DNA of 40,916 nucleotides from Clostridia bacterium (lineage in GTDB: Bacteria > Bacillota > Clostridia > Christensenellales > Aristaeellaceae), in assembly GCA_017526525.1 (NCBI GenBank), contig JAFXRG010000040.1:1-40916 (forward strand), read 5' to 3'. The translations under genes were made by a program, and so were the position numbers. Below are positions 1-7,393 of the stretch, piece after piece (the first letter of the stretch is position 1; every line of letters starts with the position of its first letter). The notes under the pieces were generated by a model that ran no database searches, had not been told where the DNA came from, and saw nothing but the letters and a program-made list of their open reading frames with translations.

Positions 1-322
1 CCCTTTAGGTTCGTTGTTTTTTGATATGTTTTGTTGTTCCGGAGAATGCTCCTGATATGTTATCGTTGTTCTGGATAGTATTTATTATCTTATATTATAA
101 TATTTTTCCGTCGGCATCAAGACAATGTTCCAGATTGTCAATTTTTTTTCGTCTGATAACCGGACAAGGGACTGCCGGAGCAGTCCCTTGTTTGGTTCAT
201 AATTATTCTGTTATGCGGCGGCAGGCTCGCCTGCGGCAGGAGCTGTTCCGGATTGTCAGCTTTTCTTTGTTCCTGCTAAACCTGCTTTTTTATGGATTGT
301 TTTTCAGGCAGCTGCAAAAATC
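1..322. other. AT-rich gene-free left edge
   Basis: No convincing gene is visible here. The stretch is much richer in A and T than the rest of the window and holds one strong terminator-like hairpin (165-190), a short GC-rich inverted repeat near 210-232, and four copies of a TGTTCYRGA-like word at 35, 67, 126 and 244. An open frame at 21-341 on the plus strand runs straight through the hairpin, has no clear ribosome binding site and does not resemble a known family, so I do not call it. The stretch is probably the intergenic region downstream of the minus-strand gene ending at 323 and of a gene beyond the left edge. Confidence 0.6.
165..193 (+). terminator. intrinsic terminator-like hairpin
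   Basis: A perfect 11-bp stem (165-175 with 180-190) closes a CGGA loop and is followed on the plus strand by TTTGGTT. It would fit a plus-strand gene ending left of the window. The minus-strand side has no good T run, so it is less likely to end the gene at 323-946. Confidence 0.6.
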
Positions 323-946
323 TTACTGGGCAACATCGTAATCCTGGTGAATCCGTACGATTTCCAGATTTTCATTCAGTTCAATGATCGTGGAGTAGTA
401 ATCGAAGCCGATGCTGGTTTCTTCCTTTTCGGCCTTGATCTTCAGAATCTCTTCCAGGCCGGTCGTTACTACGGCATTTTCCTTTTCCGGATCGGAGTCG
501 TCTTCGTACACCAGATTCTCAGCCACCGGCAGGTGCAGGATCGCGAAGGCGTGCATATACCGCCTGTCGTTGATGGAGCTCTGCACGATCATGTCCTCAT
601 CACCCACGGTAATGAAGTACATTTCCTCGCCTTCCTCGGTGGTGACATGGACGGAGCCGTCCTCTTCCAGCTTGACTTCCTTCACTTTGAACAGATGCCC
701 GCCGGCCAGGAAAACGTCTCCCGCTTCCAGCTTGAGCACATCCTCGATGTCGTAGGCGTCATCCTCATACAGGGTAACGGTGAGGGTCTTGGATACTTCG
801 TCGTACTCGCCGACCGTTGCATTCACCACGATCCCGGCCAGGTGTTCGTAATCCGTATCTTCCATTTCCACGGTTTTTGCGAAAGCCAGGGACACGGAGA
901 ACAGCATGACAACCGCCAGCGTCAGGGATACCAGTTTCTTTTTCAT
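323..946 (-). CDS. small exported protein of unknown function
   Basis: A 207-residue protein that I do not recognise. It starts with a clear Sec signal peptide: a KKK n-region, a hydrophobic stretch to about residue 20 and a likely signal peptidase I cut after SLAFA. The mature part is acidic, with many Asp, Glu and Val residues in short beta-strand-like blocks, and has only the cysteine-free composition of a soluble exported domain. No lipobox, transmembrane anchor or sortase motif is visible, so it should be released or loosely bound to the wall. The start is fixed by an AGGAGG about 10 bases upstream. It lies 144 bp downstream of the aldo/keto reductase gene on the same strand and may have its own promoter. 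Confidence 0.75.
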   Translation of the reverse strand: MKKKLVSLTLAVVMLFSVSLAFAKTVEMEDTDYEHLAGIVVNATVGEYDEVSKTLTVTLYEDDAYDIEDVLKLEAGDVFLAGGHLFKVKEVKLEEDGSVHVTTEEGEEMYFITVGDEDMIVQSSINDRRYMHAFAILHLPVAENLVYEDDSDPEKENAVVTTGLEEILKIKAEKEETSIGFDYYSTIIELNENLEIVRIHQDYDVAQ

Positions 947-1090
947 AAGTCAGTTTCCTCCTAAAACATTTTCTGTTGGGTTCCATGAATATATACGAAG
1001 GAAACCCCGCCCTGGCATCCCGCTGCGTAAAATGTTCACATTCCGTTCACAAAAGCTCCGGCAGGTGAACCTTTCCTGCGCAGGACGGGT

Positions 1091-2053
1091 TCAGCGGCCG
1101 TCCATCCGCCGGAGAAAATCCCGCTGGCATTCTGTCAGGACGGCCTCCCCGGCCTCCCGCAGTGCTTCCACATGCTCCGGCCGGCTGGCGCCGGCCAGCG
1201 GAAAGGTCGGAAAAGGCTGGCTGGTCAGCCAGGCCAGGGCAATACTGCCCACGGACAGATGGGTTTCCTCCTGAACGGTCCGGATTCTTTCCAGGATTTT
1301 GCGGTTTTCCGGGCTGTCGAACTCCCTGCGCAGGTTTTCCGTCAGCGCGGCTTCCCCGGACTTGTCCAGCCGGTTGAAATACCCGTGAGCCTGGGAAGTA
1401 AAGCAGCAGCAGATCATTCCCGTTTCCGCATGCATCTTCCAGGTTTCTTCATCCATGCCCCGGGTCGTTGAATCCAGGAAAAAATGCTGCCGGGCCAGGC
1501 TGAACTGGGGCTGGTTGGCCGCCAGGCGGACCAGTCCGTGGGCTTCTGCATAGGCGTTGGCTTCCCGGATCCGCTCCGGCTTCCAGTTCGAAACGCCCAC
1601 CATGCGGGTGTATCCTTTTTCAACCAGTTCCTGCAGCGTTTCCATAATACCGCCCACCGGCCGCCGTTCATCGTCCCGATGCAGCCAGTAGATCTCCACA
1701 TGATCCGTCTGCAGGTCCTCCAGGCTTTCCGCCATGTCCCCTCGGATTTCCTCCGGGCTCAGCCGGCTGTGATGCAGATCGGTAAAGGGAGGATGACCTC
1801 CCTTTGTGCTCAGGAAAATCCGGTCCCGGTTTCCGCGCTCCGTCATCCAGCGGCCGACGATCTTTTCGCTTTCCCCGTTCCGCGGGGTAACAAAATCGCC
1901 GTATACCCGGGCAGTATCAATGAAGTTTCCGCCGATGGACACATAGGCGTCCATCAGTTCCCGGGCCAGTCCCTCCGGATGTTTTCCTCCGAAATCCGCC
2001 GTTCCGAAACCGATCGCCGACACCCGGTATGTTCCGAAATTCTGTTCTCTCAT
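1091..2053 (-). CDS. aldo/keto reductase
   Basis: A 320-residue NAD(P)H-dependent oxidoreductase of the aldo/keto reductase family, a cytosolic TIM barrel that reduces aldehydes or ketones. The catalytic tetrad is readable: Asp and Tyr in DTARVYGDF, Lys in FLSTKGGHP and His in YWLHRDD. The late SIALAW segment and the cofactor-binding region after it (PLAGASRPEHVEAL) are also present. The start is the ATG at 2053, which overlaps the stop of the upstream hydrolase by four bases (ATGA), indicating translational coupling; a longer in-frame extension to 2206 would run deep into the hydrolase gene. It is the last gene of the run that begins with uxuA. The substrate is unknown; a sugar-derived aldehyde would fit the context. 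Confidence 0.88.
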   Translation of the reverse strand: MREQNFGTYRVSAIGFGTADFGGKHPEGLARELMDAYVSIGGNFIDTARVYGDFVTPRNGESEKIVGRWMTERGNRDRIFLSTKGGHPPFTDLHHSRLSPEEIRGDMAESLEDLQTDHVEIYWLHRDDERRPVGGIMETLQELVEKGYTRMVGVSNWKPERIREANAYAEAHGLVRLAANQPQFSLARQHFFLDSTTRGMDEETWKMHAETGMICCCFTSQAHGYFNRLDKSGEAALTENLRREFDSPENRKILERIRTVQEETHLSVGSIALAWLTSQPFPTFPLAGASRPEHVEALREAGEAVLTECQRDFLRRMDGR

Positions 2054-2817
2054 TTTTTCCCCTCCTCTGTCCCGGGGAGATACCGGAATGCCCATTCCTT
2101 CACCGCTGCCGTAACCTGATCCAGGTGGAAGGCATAGCAGTGATCGTCTCCGGAAATAACCTTCAGCCGGCAGTTCCGGTATCGTTGCGCCGCCTCCATG
2201 CTGCATTTCACCGGAACCGCGTTGTCCTGATCCCCGTGAACAATCAGCACCGGCCCCGCATACCGGTCTTCCGCTTCTTCCACCTGGATGCTCTGCGCCA
2301 CCCGGATATAGCTTCCGTCCAGTTTCCGGTCGCTCCAGGCCAGGTAATCCGGCACGTGTTCCGGATCAAACCGCAGCCCCAGCAGGCTGCCCTTCCGGGC
2401 GTCGGCGGGAATCATGCATGCCGGGGAAAGCGCAATCACACCCCGGATCCGGTCGGATTCCATGGCCGCCGTCAGCATGGCGGTCAGTCCGCCCTGGGAA
2501 TGCCCGCAAAGATACAGGTCCGACGCAAAATCCAGTTTTGCCGCGTAGTCAACCAGGGCCATTGCGTTGGAGATCCACTTGAACAGGGTATGCTTCCGGA
2601 ACTGTCCGCCGCTTTTCCCGTGGCCGTACAGATCCGCCCGAAGCACCGCGGCGCCCGTTTCCGTCAGCGCCCGCGATACCGCCAGCAGGTGCGGTTCCTC
2701 CTTGTAGCCCGTAAAGCCGTGAAGCAGCACCACAACCGGAATCTTTTTACCTTCCGCCTTTTCCGGCAGATCCAGTTCCGCCTGCAGCGGAATTCCGTCA
2801 TCCATGATGGTAAACAT
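2050..2817 (-). CDS. alpha/beta hydrolase (esterase-like)
   Basis: A 255-residue cytosolic serine hydrolase with the alpha/beta fold. It shows an oxyanion-hole HGFTGYKEE segment near residue 34, the nucleophile elbow GHSQGG, an acidic residue in HGDQDNAVP and the catalytic His in GDDHCYAF, so the triad is complete. Length and motif order fit the dienelactone hydrolase/acyl-esterase group often seen with polysaccharide or xenobiotic use. It has no signal peptide. It lies 63 bp after the ROK kinase and overlaps the aldo/keto reductase by four bases, so it is part of the same transcript by inference. The substrate cannot be read from the sequence. Confidence 0.87.
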   Translation of the reverse strand: MFTIMDDGIPLQAELDLPEKAEGKKIPVVVLLHGFTGYKEEPHLLAVSRALTETGAAVLRADLYGHGKSGGQFRKHTLFKWISNAMALVDYAAKLDFASDLYLCGHSQGGLTAMLTAAMESDRIRGVIALSPACMIPADARKGSLLGLRFDPEHVPDYLAWSDRKLDGSYIRVAQSIQVEEAEDRYAGPVLIVHGDQDNAVPVKCSMEAAQRYRNCRLKVISGDDHCYAFHLDQVTAAVKEWAFRYLPGTEEGKK

Positions 2818-2880
2818 ATGCAGTTCCTCCGTTTTTCTTTGCGATGCGCTTTCCCGGTGCCGTTCCGGCTGGTCCCGGGA

Positions 2881-3840
2881 TTACGGAAGTCCCTTGATCA
2901 TCGCCAGGCCGCCGTAAAGGATCGAATCGTCTCCCAGGGCCGCGCATTTCAGTTCCACCGTGGAACGGATCTGCGGCAGGCAGTAGCGGTCCACCTCCGC
3001 CAGGATTTTTTTCAGGAGCAGATCCCCCAGGGCCTCCGTCACGCCGCCGCCGAAGATCACCAGGTCCGGGGAAATCGTATTGATCATGTTGCCGGTGGCC
3101 ACCGCCAGCCAGTGGCAGGCCCGGTCCACTGCTTCCTCCGCCACCTGGTCGCCGGCTTCCAGCGCCCGGACCAGTTTTTTGGAGCGGAAAACCCCCTCCG
3201 CCACCGCATCCGCCATCAGGCTGGTCCGTCCCCGGGCCACCTGCTGGCGGATATAGGCGCTCATGCCCTGCTTGCTGGAAAAAGCCTCGAGACATCCGCG
3301 CTGGCCGCAGTTGCACAGCGGGCCTTCCGGATCCAGGATCATATGGCCGTACTCGGCTGCCTTGAACAGGTGGCCGGTATACAGCTGGCCGTTCAGCACC
3401 AGGCCGCCGCCCATTCCGGTGCCCACAAAGAATCCCACAATATTGCTGTATCCGCGCCCGACGCCGAAGTGATATTCGCCCAGCACGCCCATGTTCACAT
3501 CGTTGCCCACGAAGAACGGCACCCCGAACTGCTTCCGCATGGCGCCGGCGATATCGTAATCCTTCCAGGGCAGGTTCGGGGTAAACAGCACAATCCCGTT
3601 TGCCTGGTCGATGACCCCGGGGGCGCAGGAAGCGATGGCGTTCAGGTCCGCCCGGTCAATGCCGGATTCACGGATCATCTCTTCCGTCACGTCAATGATC
3701 ACTTTTTCCACGTCCGCCGAGGCGCCGTTGCCTTTGGAGCGTTTTTTCAGCCGGTAGATAATCTCATCCTTGCTGTTGAAAATTGCGCCGAGTACTTTTG
3801 TTCCGCCCACGTCCAGGCAGATATTGTACTTTTCGCCCAT
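2881..3840 (-). CDS. ROK family sugar kinase (glucokinase-like)
   Basis: A 319-residue kinase of the ROK family, which phosphorylates glucose or related hexoses and amino sugars. It has the N-terminal phosphate-binding motif DVGGTK near residue 9, the sugar-binding G-x-GMGGG block, and the zinc site CNCGQRGCLEAF preceded by EYGH. The late FGGGV adenosine motif is also intact. The ATG at 3840 is preceded by AAGGAGG at a good distance; an upstream in-frame extension overlaps ppk and is rejected. It has no helix-turn-helix, so it is an enzyme and not a ROK repressor. The gene follows ppk1 by 16 bp. The zinc motif favours ordinary ATP use, but the ppk1 linkage raises the question of polyphosphate as phosphate donor. 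Confidence 0.9.
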   Translation of the reverse strand: MGEKYNICLDVGGTKVLGAIFNSKDEIIYRLKKRSKGNGASADVEKVIIDVTEEMIRESGIDRADLNAIASCAPGVIDQANGIVLFTPNLPWKDYDIAGAMRKQFGVPFFVGNDVNMGVLGEYHFGVGRGYSNIVGFFVGTGMGGGLVLNGQLYTGHLFKAAEYGHMILDPEGPLCNCGQRGCLEAFSSKQGMSAYIRQQVARGRTSLMADAVAEGVFRSKKLVRALEAGDQVAEEAVDRACHWLAVATGNMINTISPDLVIFGGGVTEALGDLLLKKILAEVDRYCLPQIRSTVELKCAALGDDSILYGGLAMIKGLP

Positions 3841-3856
3841 GGTCCAGCCCTCCTTG

Positions 3857-6043
3857 TCAAGATCTGAACAGTTTGTGAAACAAATCCCGGAAGCTTGTGT
3901 GCCTGGTCGTTTCAGGTTCCTCCGGCCGGACTTCCGTCTCCGGTTCCGGTTCCGGTACTTCGGGGGTCTCCTCTTCGGGCTCCGCAAGCGTCACCCGGCG
4001 TTCGCTGAAGGTGCGGTACAGCGCTTCCTGGGAGGAAGTTCCCGCGCCTTCCGGATCCCGGAGATAGCTTCCGTCCGTCTGCATGATCCAGCCTTTTTCC
4101 CGGTCGTTCCGCAGCGCCGTCAGGATTTCGTTCAGCTGTTCGCGGGTATCCGGCGTCACCGCCTCAATAAAGGCTTCCACCCGGCGTTCCAGGTTCCGGT
4201 TCAGCATATCCCCGGAGCCGATAAACAGCCGCTGTTCCTCGCCGTCCCCGAAGCTGTAGATTCGGGAGTGCTCCAGCCACCGGCCGACAACACTTGTTAC
4301 GGTGATGTTCTCCGTCATTCCCGCCACCCCGGGCCGCAGGGAACAGATGCCCCGGATGAACAGCTCCACCCGGACCCCCGCCCGGGAACATTCAATCAGC
4401 TTGTCCATCACCTGCCGGTTGTTGATGGCGTTGGCCTTGATGGAAACGTGTCCCTTTTCCCCCTTGGCCATTTCACGGTCCAGCATTTCCAGCAGGCGGC
4501 TTTCAAAGGAGGCCGGGGCAATCCAGAGATGGCTCACTTCCGGCGGCACCTCTCCCTTTTCCAGGGCTTCAAAGACGGATTCCGCTTCCAGTCCGGCCTC
4601 TTCCCGGGCGGTAATCAGCGACAGGTCCGTATACTGTTCCCCCGTCACCTCGTTATAGTTGCCGGTGCCGATCTGGGTGATCCGCTTCACCAGGCCGCTG
4701 TCGTCCCGGCGGGTGATCACGCACAGCTTGCTGTGCACCTTGTGGTTCGGCAGGCCGTAAATCACCCGGCAGCCAGCATCCTCCAGCATTTCGGAATAAT
4801 CAATATTGTTCTGTTCATCAAACCGGGCCCGCAGTTCCAGCAGGCACAGCACATCCTTGCCCCGGTCGGCGGCATAGGCCAGCGCGGCGGCAATTTTGCT
4901 GCTGCCGGACATGCGGTACAAGGTGATCTTGATGGATTCGACCTCCGGGTTGTCCGCCGCTTCGTAAATCAGGTCCACAAAGGGCATCATGCTCTGGAAC
5001 GGGAAACTCATCAGCAGGTCTTTCCGGTCGATATATTCAAAGAACTCGCCCTTCTTCAGGCCGATATCCCGGGAAGGCTTGCGTTCCGGATAGCGAAAGC
5101 CCGCCGGCCCGCCGATGCAGGAACGGAAGGACAGATCAAAGGGCACGGACTGCGTGAACACGCGGTTTTCCATCACATGGAGCTTTTTGATCAGCAGCGC
5201 CCGGGCCGGATCCGTCAGCTTGCCGAAAATCCGTGCCCGCACCGGCATTTCCCGCTTGCGCTTGCTGAGCATGCCGGACATTTTCTGCCGCAGGTCATCG
5301 TCCTCCTGGATCTCGTCCTTCGTCATGAACACGTCCGCGTTCCGGGTCACATCCACGATGCAGGACTGGATGACGTTTTCCTTTTTCAGCAGCAGCGGCA
5401 GGAAATGCCGCACCAGCTGATCCGTCAGCACGATCTTCTGGCAACCGTTGATCTCAAAAGTCTGGTAGGCCGGAATCCGGTGCAGCGGAATAATGCACAG
5501 CCGCTGATCCGTTCCCCGGCCCAGAAACGCGATAATATGCGTTTCCCCGCTCCACAGGAAAGGCAGGGGCTGGTCCATTCCGATGATTTTCGGAAACAGC
5601 ATATCCCGGATGTCGCCGAAAAGCTTTTTGCTCATCAGCTCGTCCACCTTGCTGATCTTCCGGAAATCCAGCACCTCCACCTTGTTGGCCTGCAGCTCGT
5701 CCCGGATGGATTTCCAGATGGTTTCCATCATGACCTGCTGCTCCCGGACAATGCGCAGCACCTCGTTGATCTGCGTTTCCGGCAGCATCCGGGTCAGGGG
5801 ATCCGGGGTATCCGGGGTCAGGAGGGCCCGGTGCGTCAGGATCCCGATCCGCACCCGGAAAAACTCTTCCAGGTTGGACTGGTAAATCATCAGGAACTTG
5901 AGCCTCTCCAGGAGCGGCACCGTCAGGTCGGCCGCCTCCATCAGGACCCGCCGGTTGAACTCAAGCCAGCTCAGCTCCCGGTTGATATAGATCTTTTCCT
6001 GGGCGGTCTGTTCATTTTCCCTGGTTCTGCTATCCTTCGCCAT
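3857..6043 (-). CDS. ppk1: polyphosphate kinase 1
   Basis: A 728-residue Ppk1, which reversibly moves the terminal phosphate of ATP onto inorganic polyphosphate. The N-terminal domain opens with the typical YINRELSWLEFN and continues with LEEFFRVR. The central catalytic part contains ITLYRMS and the autophosphorylated histidine in KVHSKLCVI (His437, close to His435 of the E. coli enzyme), followed by GTGNYN. The second phospholipase D-like half follows to about residue 675. The last 50 residues are an unusual acidic, proline-rich tail (repeated PEPEPE-like text) ending in a short basic helix, beyond the usual family end. The gene sits between uxuA (20 bp away) and a ROK kinase (16 bp away), so all three are probably cotranscribed. 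Confidence 0.96.
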   Translation of the reverse strand: MAKDSRTRENEQTAQEKIYINRELSWLEFNRRVLMEAADLTVPLLERLKFLMIYQSNLEEFFRVRIGILTHRALLTPDTPDPLTRMLPETQINEVLRIVREQQVMMETIWKSIRDELQANKVEVLDFRKISKVDELMSKKLFGDIRDMLFPKIIGMDQPLPFLWSGETHIIAFLGRGTDQRLCIIPLHRIPAYQTFEINGCQKIVLTDQLVRHFLPLLLKKENVIQSCIVDVTRNADVFMTKDEIQEDDDLRQKMSGMLSKRKREMPVRARIFGKLTDPARALLIKKLHVMENRVFTQSVPFDLSFRSCIGGPAGFRYPERKPSRDIGLKKGEFFEYIDRKDLLMSFPFQSMMPFVDLIYEAADNPEVESIKITLYRMSGSSKIAAALAYAADRGKDVLCLLELRARFDEQNNIDYSEMLEDAGCRVIYGLPNHKVHSKLCVITRRDDSGLVKRITQIGTGNYNEVTGEQYTDLSLITAREEAGLEAESVFEALEKGEVPPEVSHLWIAPASFESRLLEMLDREMAKGEKGHVSIKANAINNRQVMDKLIECSRAGVRVELFIRGICSLRPGVAGMTENITVTSVVGRWLEHSRIYSFGDGEEQRLFIGSGDMLNRNLERRVEAFIEAVTPDTREQLNEILTALRNDREKGWIMQTDGSYLRDPEGAGTSSQEALYRTFSERRVTLAEPEEETPEVPEPEPETEVRPEEPETTRHTSFRDLFHKLFRS

Positions 6044-6063
6044 GATCCGTTCATTCCTTTTTG

Positions 6064-7143
6064 TTATTTTCCGTTCTGTTCCTTTTCAATGGCTTCCCAC
6101 AGGCCGTTCAGGTACGCCGCGCCTAGCGCCCGGTCGTACAGGCCGTAGCCCGGCCGGCCTTCCTCGTCCCAGATCATGCGTCCGTGATCCGGGCGGATAT
6201 AAGTATCCGGGCAGGTTTCGTAAATCGCCTTCATGATCTCATACAGGTCCAGGTCCCCGGTGGAGGACAGGTGCGCCGCCTCCCGGAAATGATGATACCC
6301 GAGGTATTTCACATTCCGCACGTGCATGGCGCCGATCCGGTTCATTTTCCCGAAGTGGCGGATGATGGCCGGGATGTCGTTGTCCGGATTGGAGCCCAGG
6401 GAACCGGTGCACAGGCACAGCGTATTGGCCGGGCTGTCGTGCAGCTTCACCATCCGGTCAAAGTCCTCCTGGCTGTGGGTAATCCGGGGCAGGCCGAAAA
6501 TCGGCCAGGCCGGATCATCCGGGTGGCAGGCCATGCGCACGCCGACCTCCTCGCACACCGGAATCACCGCGTCCAGGAAATATTTGAAATTCTTCCGCAG
6601 GTCCTCCGGGCCGATCTTTTCATACTGCTTCAGGGTTGTCTCCAGCAGGGCCAGCCGTTCCGGTTCCCATCCGGGCAGGGTAAAGCCTTTGCTGCCCTCC
6701 GCGGTTTTCCGGACGATTTCCAGCGGGCCCATTTCACCCAGGTCCTTCTCATCGAAATACAGGCTGTTGCTGCCGTCTTCCGGAATCACCCGGGCCAGAT
6801 CCGTCCGCAGCCAGTCGAAAACCGGCATGAAGTTGTAGATGATCACCCGGACCCCGTGTTTCGCCAGCATCCGGATGGTGCGGATGTAGTTGTCAATATA
6901 TTCTTCCCGGCTGGGAAGCCCCATTTTGATGTCCTCGTGTACATTGACAGACTCGATCACTTCGATTTCCAGCCCGGCGTCGTTCACTTCCCTTTTCAGC
7001 GCAGTGAATTCTTCCTCCGGCCAGTTTACTCCGGCCGGTTTTTCCAGCAGGCCCATCAGCCCCGTCATGCCGGGAATCTGTTTGATGTATTTCAGCGGAA
7101 TCGGATCCGTGGCGCTTCCGTACCAGCGAAAGGTCATTTTCAT
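6064..7143 (-). CDS. uxuA: mannonate dehydratase
   Basis: A 359-residue mannonate dehydratase, which converts D-mannonate to 2-keto-3-deoxygluconate in glucuronate breakdown. The N-terminus (TFRWYG followed by [11 protein letters not shown]) and the later INNF-like, ACHPDDPAW and HVRN motifs match UxuA, and the His and Asp metal ligands are present. The enzyme is cytosolic and needs a divalent metal. The start at 7143 follows a GGGAGG ribosome binding site; a second ATG two codons in is also possible. It is the first gene of a five-gene minus-strand run. No uxaC, uxuB or kdgK gene is visible nearby, so the rest of the pathway must lie elsewhere. A palindrome at 7181-7196 suggests repression. 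Confidence 0.96.
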   Translation of the reverse strand: MKMTFRWYGSATDPIPLKYIKQIPGMTGLMGLLEKPAGVNWPEEEFTALKREVNDAGLEIEVIESVNVHEDIKMGLPSREEYIDNYIRTIRMLAKHGVRVIIYNFMPVFDWLRTDLARVIPEDGSNSLYFDEKDLGEMGPLEIVRKTAEGSKGFTLPGWEPERLALLETTLKQYEKIGPEDLRKNFKYFLDAVIPVCEEVGVRMACHPDDPAWPIFGLPRITHSQEDFDRMVKLHDSPANTLCLCTGSLGSNPDNDIPAIIRHFGKMNRIGAMHVRNVKYLGYHHFREAAHLSSTGDLDLYEIMKAIYETCPDTYIRPDHGRMIWDEEGRPGYGLYDRALGAAYLNGLWEAIEKEQNGK

Positions 7144-7180
7144 CGGTTTTTCCTCCCTTGGGTCAGATTGTTATGATGAA

Positions 7181-7196
7181 TACAGATTGGTCTGTA
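7181..7196. promoter_or_regulatory. candidate operator upstream of uxuA
   Basis: A perfect inverted repeat, TACAGA-TTGG-TCTGTA, lies 38 bp before the uxuA start and just downstream of a TATATT box at 7204-7209 read on the minus strand. That position, near the predicted transcription start, is typical for a repressor site. The central TTGG resembles part of hexuronate regulator sites, but the match is too short to name a factor. No clear -35 box accompanies the TATATT. Confidence 0.5.
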
Positions 7197-7281
7197 CCCT
7201 CATAATATACCATAGATTTTCCCCGGTTCCTATAACATCGGCCCCGGTTTCGGCAGTTTTTTTCGTCTTTTTCCTTCTTTG

Positions 7282-7310
7282 TTGTGTTTTGGGGCCTTCC
7301 CGTGTATAAT
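7282..7310 (+). promoter_or_regulatory. sigma-A type promoter of the sensor-EAL gene
   Basis: TTGTGT at 7282 and a perfect TATAAT at 7305-7310 are separated by 17 bp. The predicted start near 7317 leaves a leader of about 77 bases before the ATG at 7394, which has the binding site AAAGGGG. Confidence 0.7.
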
Positions 7311-7393
7311 ATCATAAAAACAATCTGATCCAGAGGCGTAAACCGTCAGCATCAGTCATATCCCGTGAAGGAAACCGGAAAGAAAGGGGTTTC

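Noticed and set aside
21-341. A hydrophobic 106-codon open frame on the plus strand
   Set aside because: It crosses a perfect terminator hairpin, has no clear ribosome binding site, and its end overlaps the start of an antisense gene.
2029-3867. A 612-codon open frame on the plus strand
   Set aside because: It is opposite the hydrolase and ROK kinase genes, and its composition is that of a shadow.
3770-6148. A 792-codon open frame on the plus strand
   Set aside because: It is the antisense of ppk1, has shadow-like composition and no ribosome binding site.
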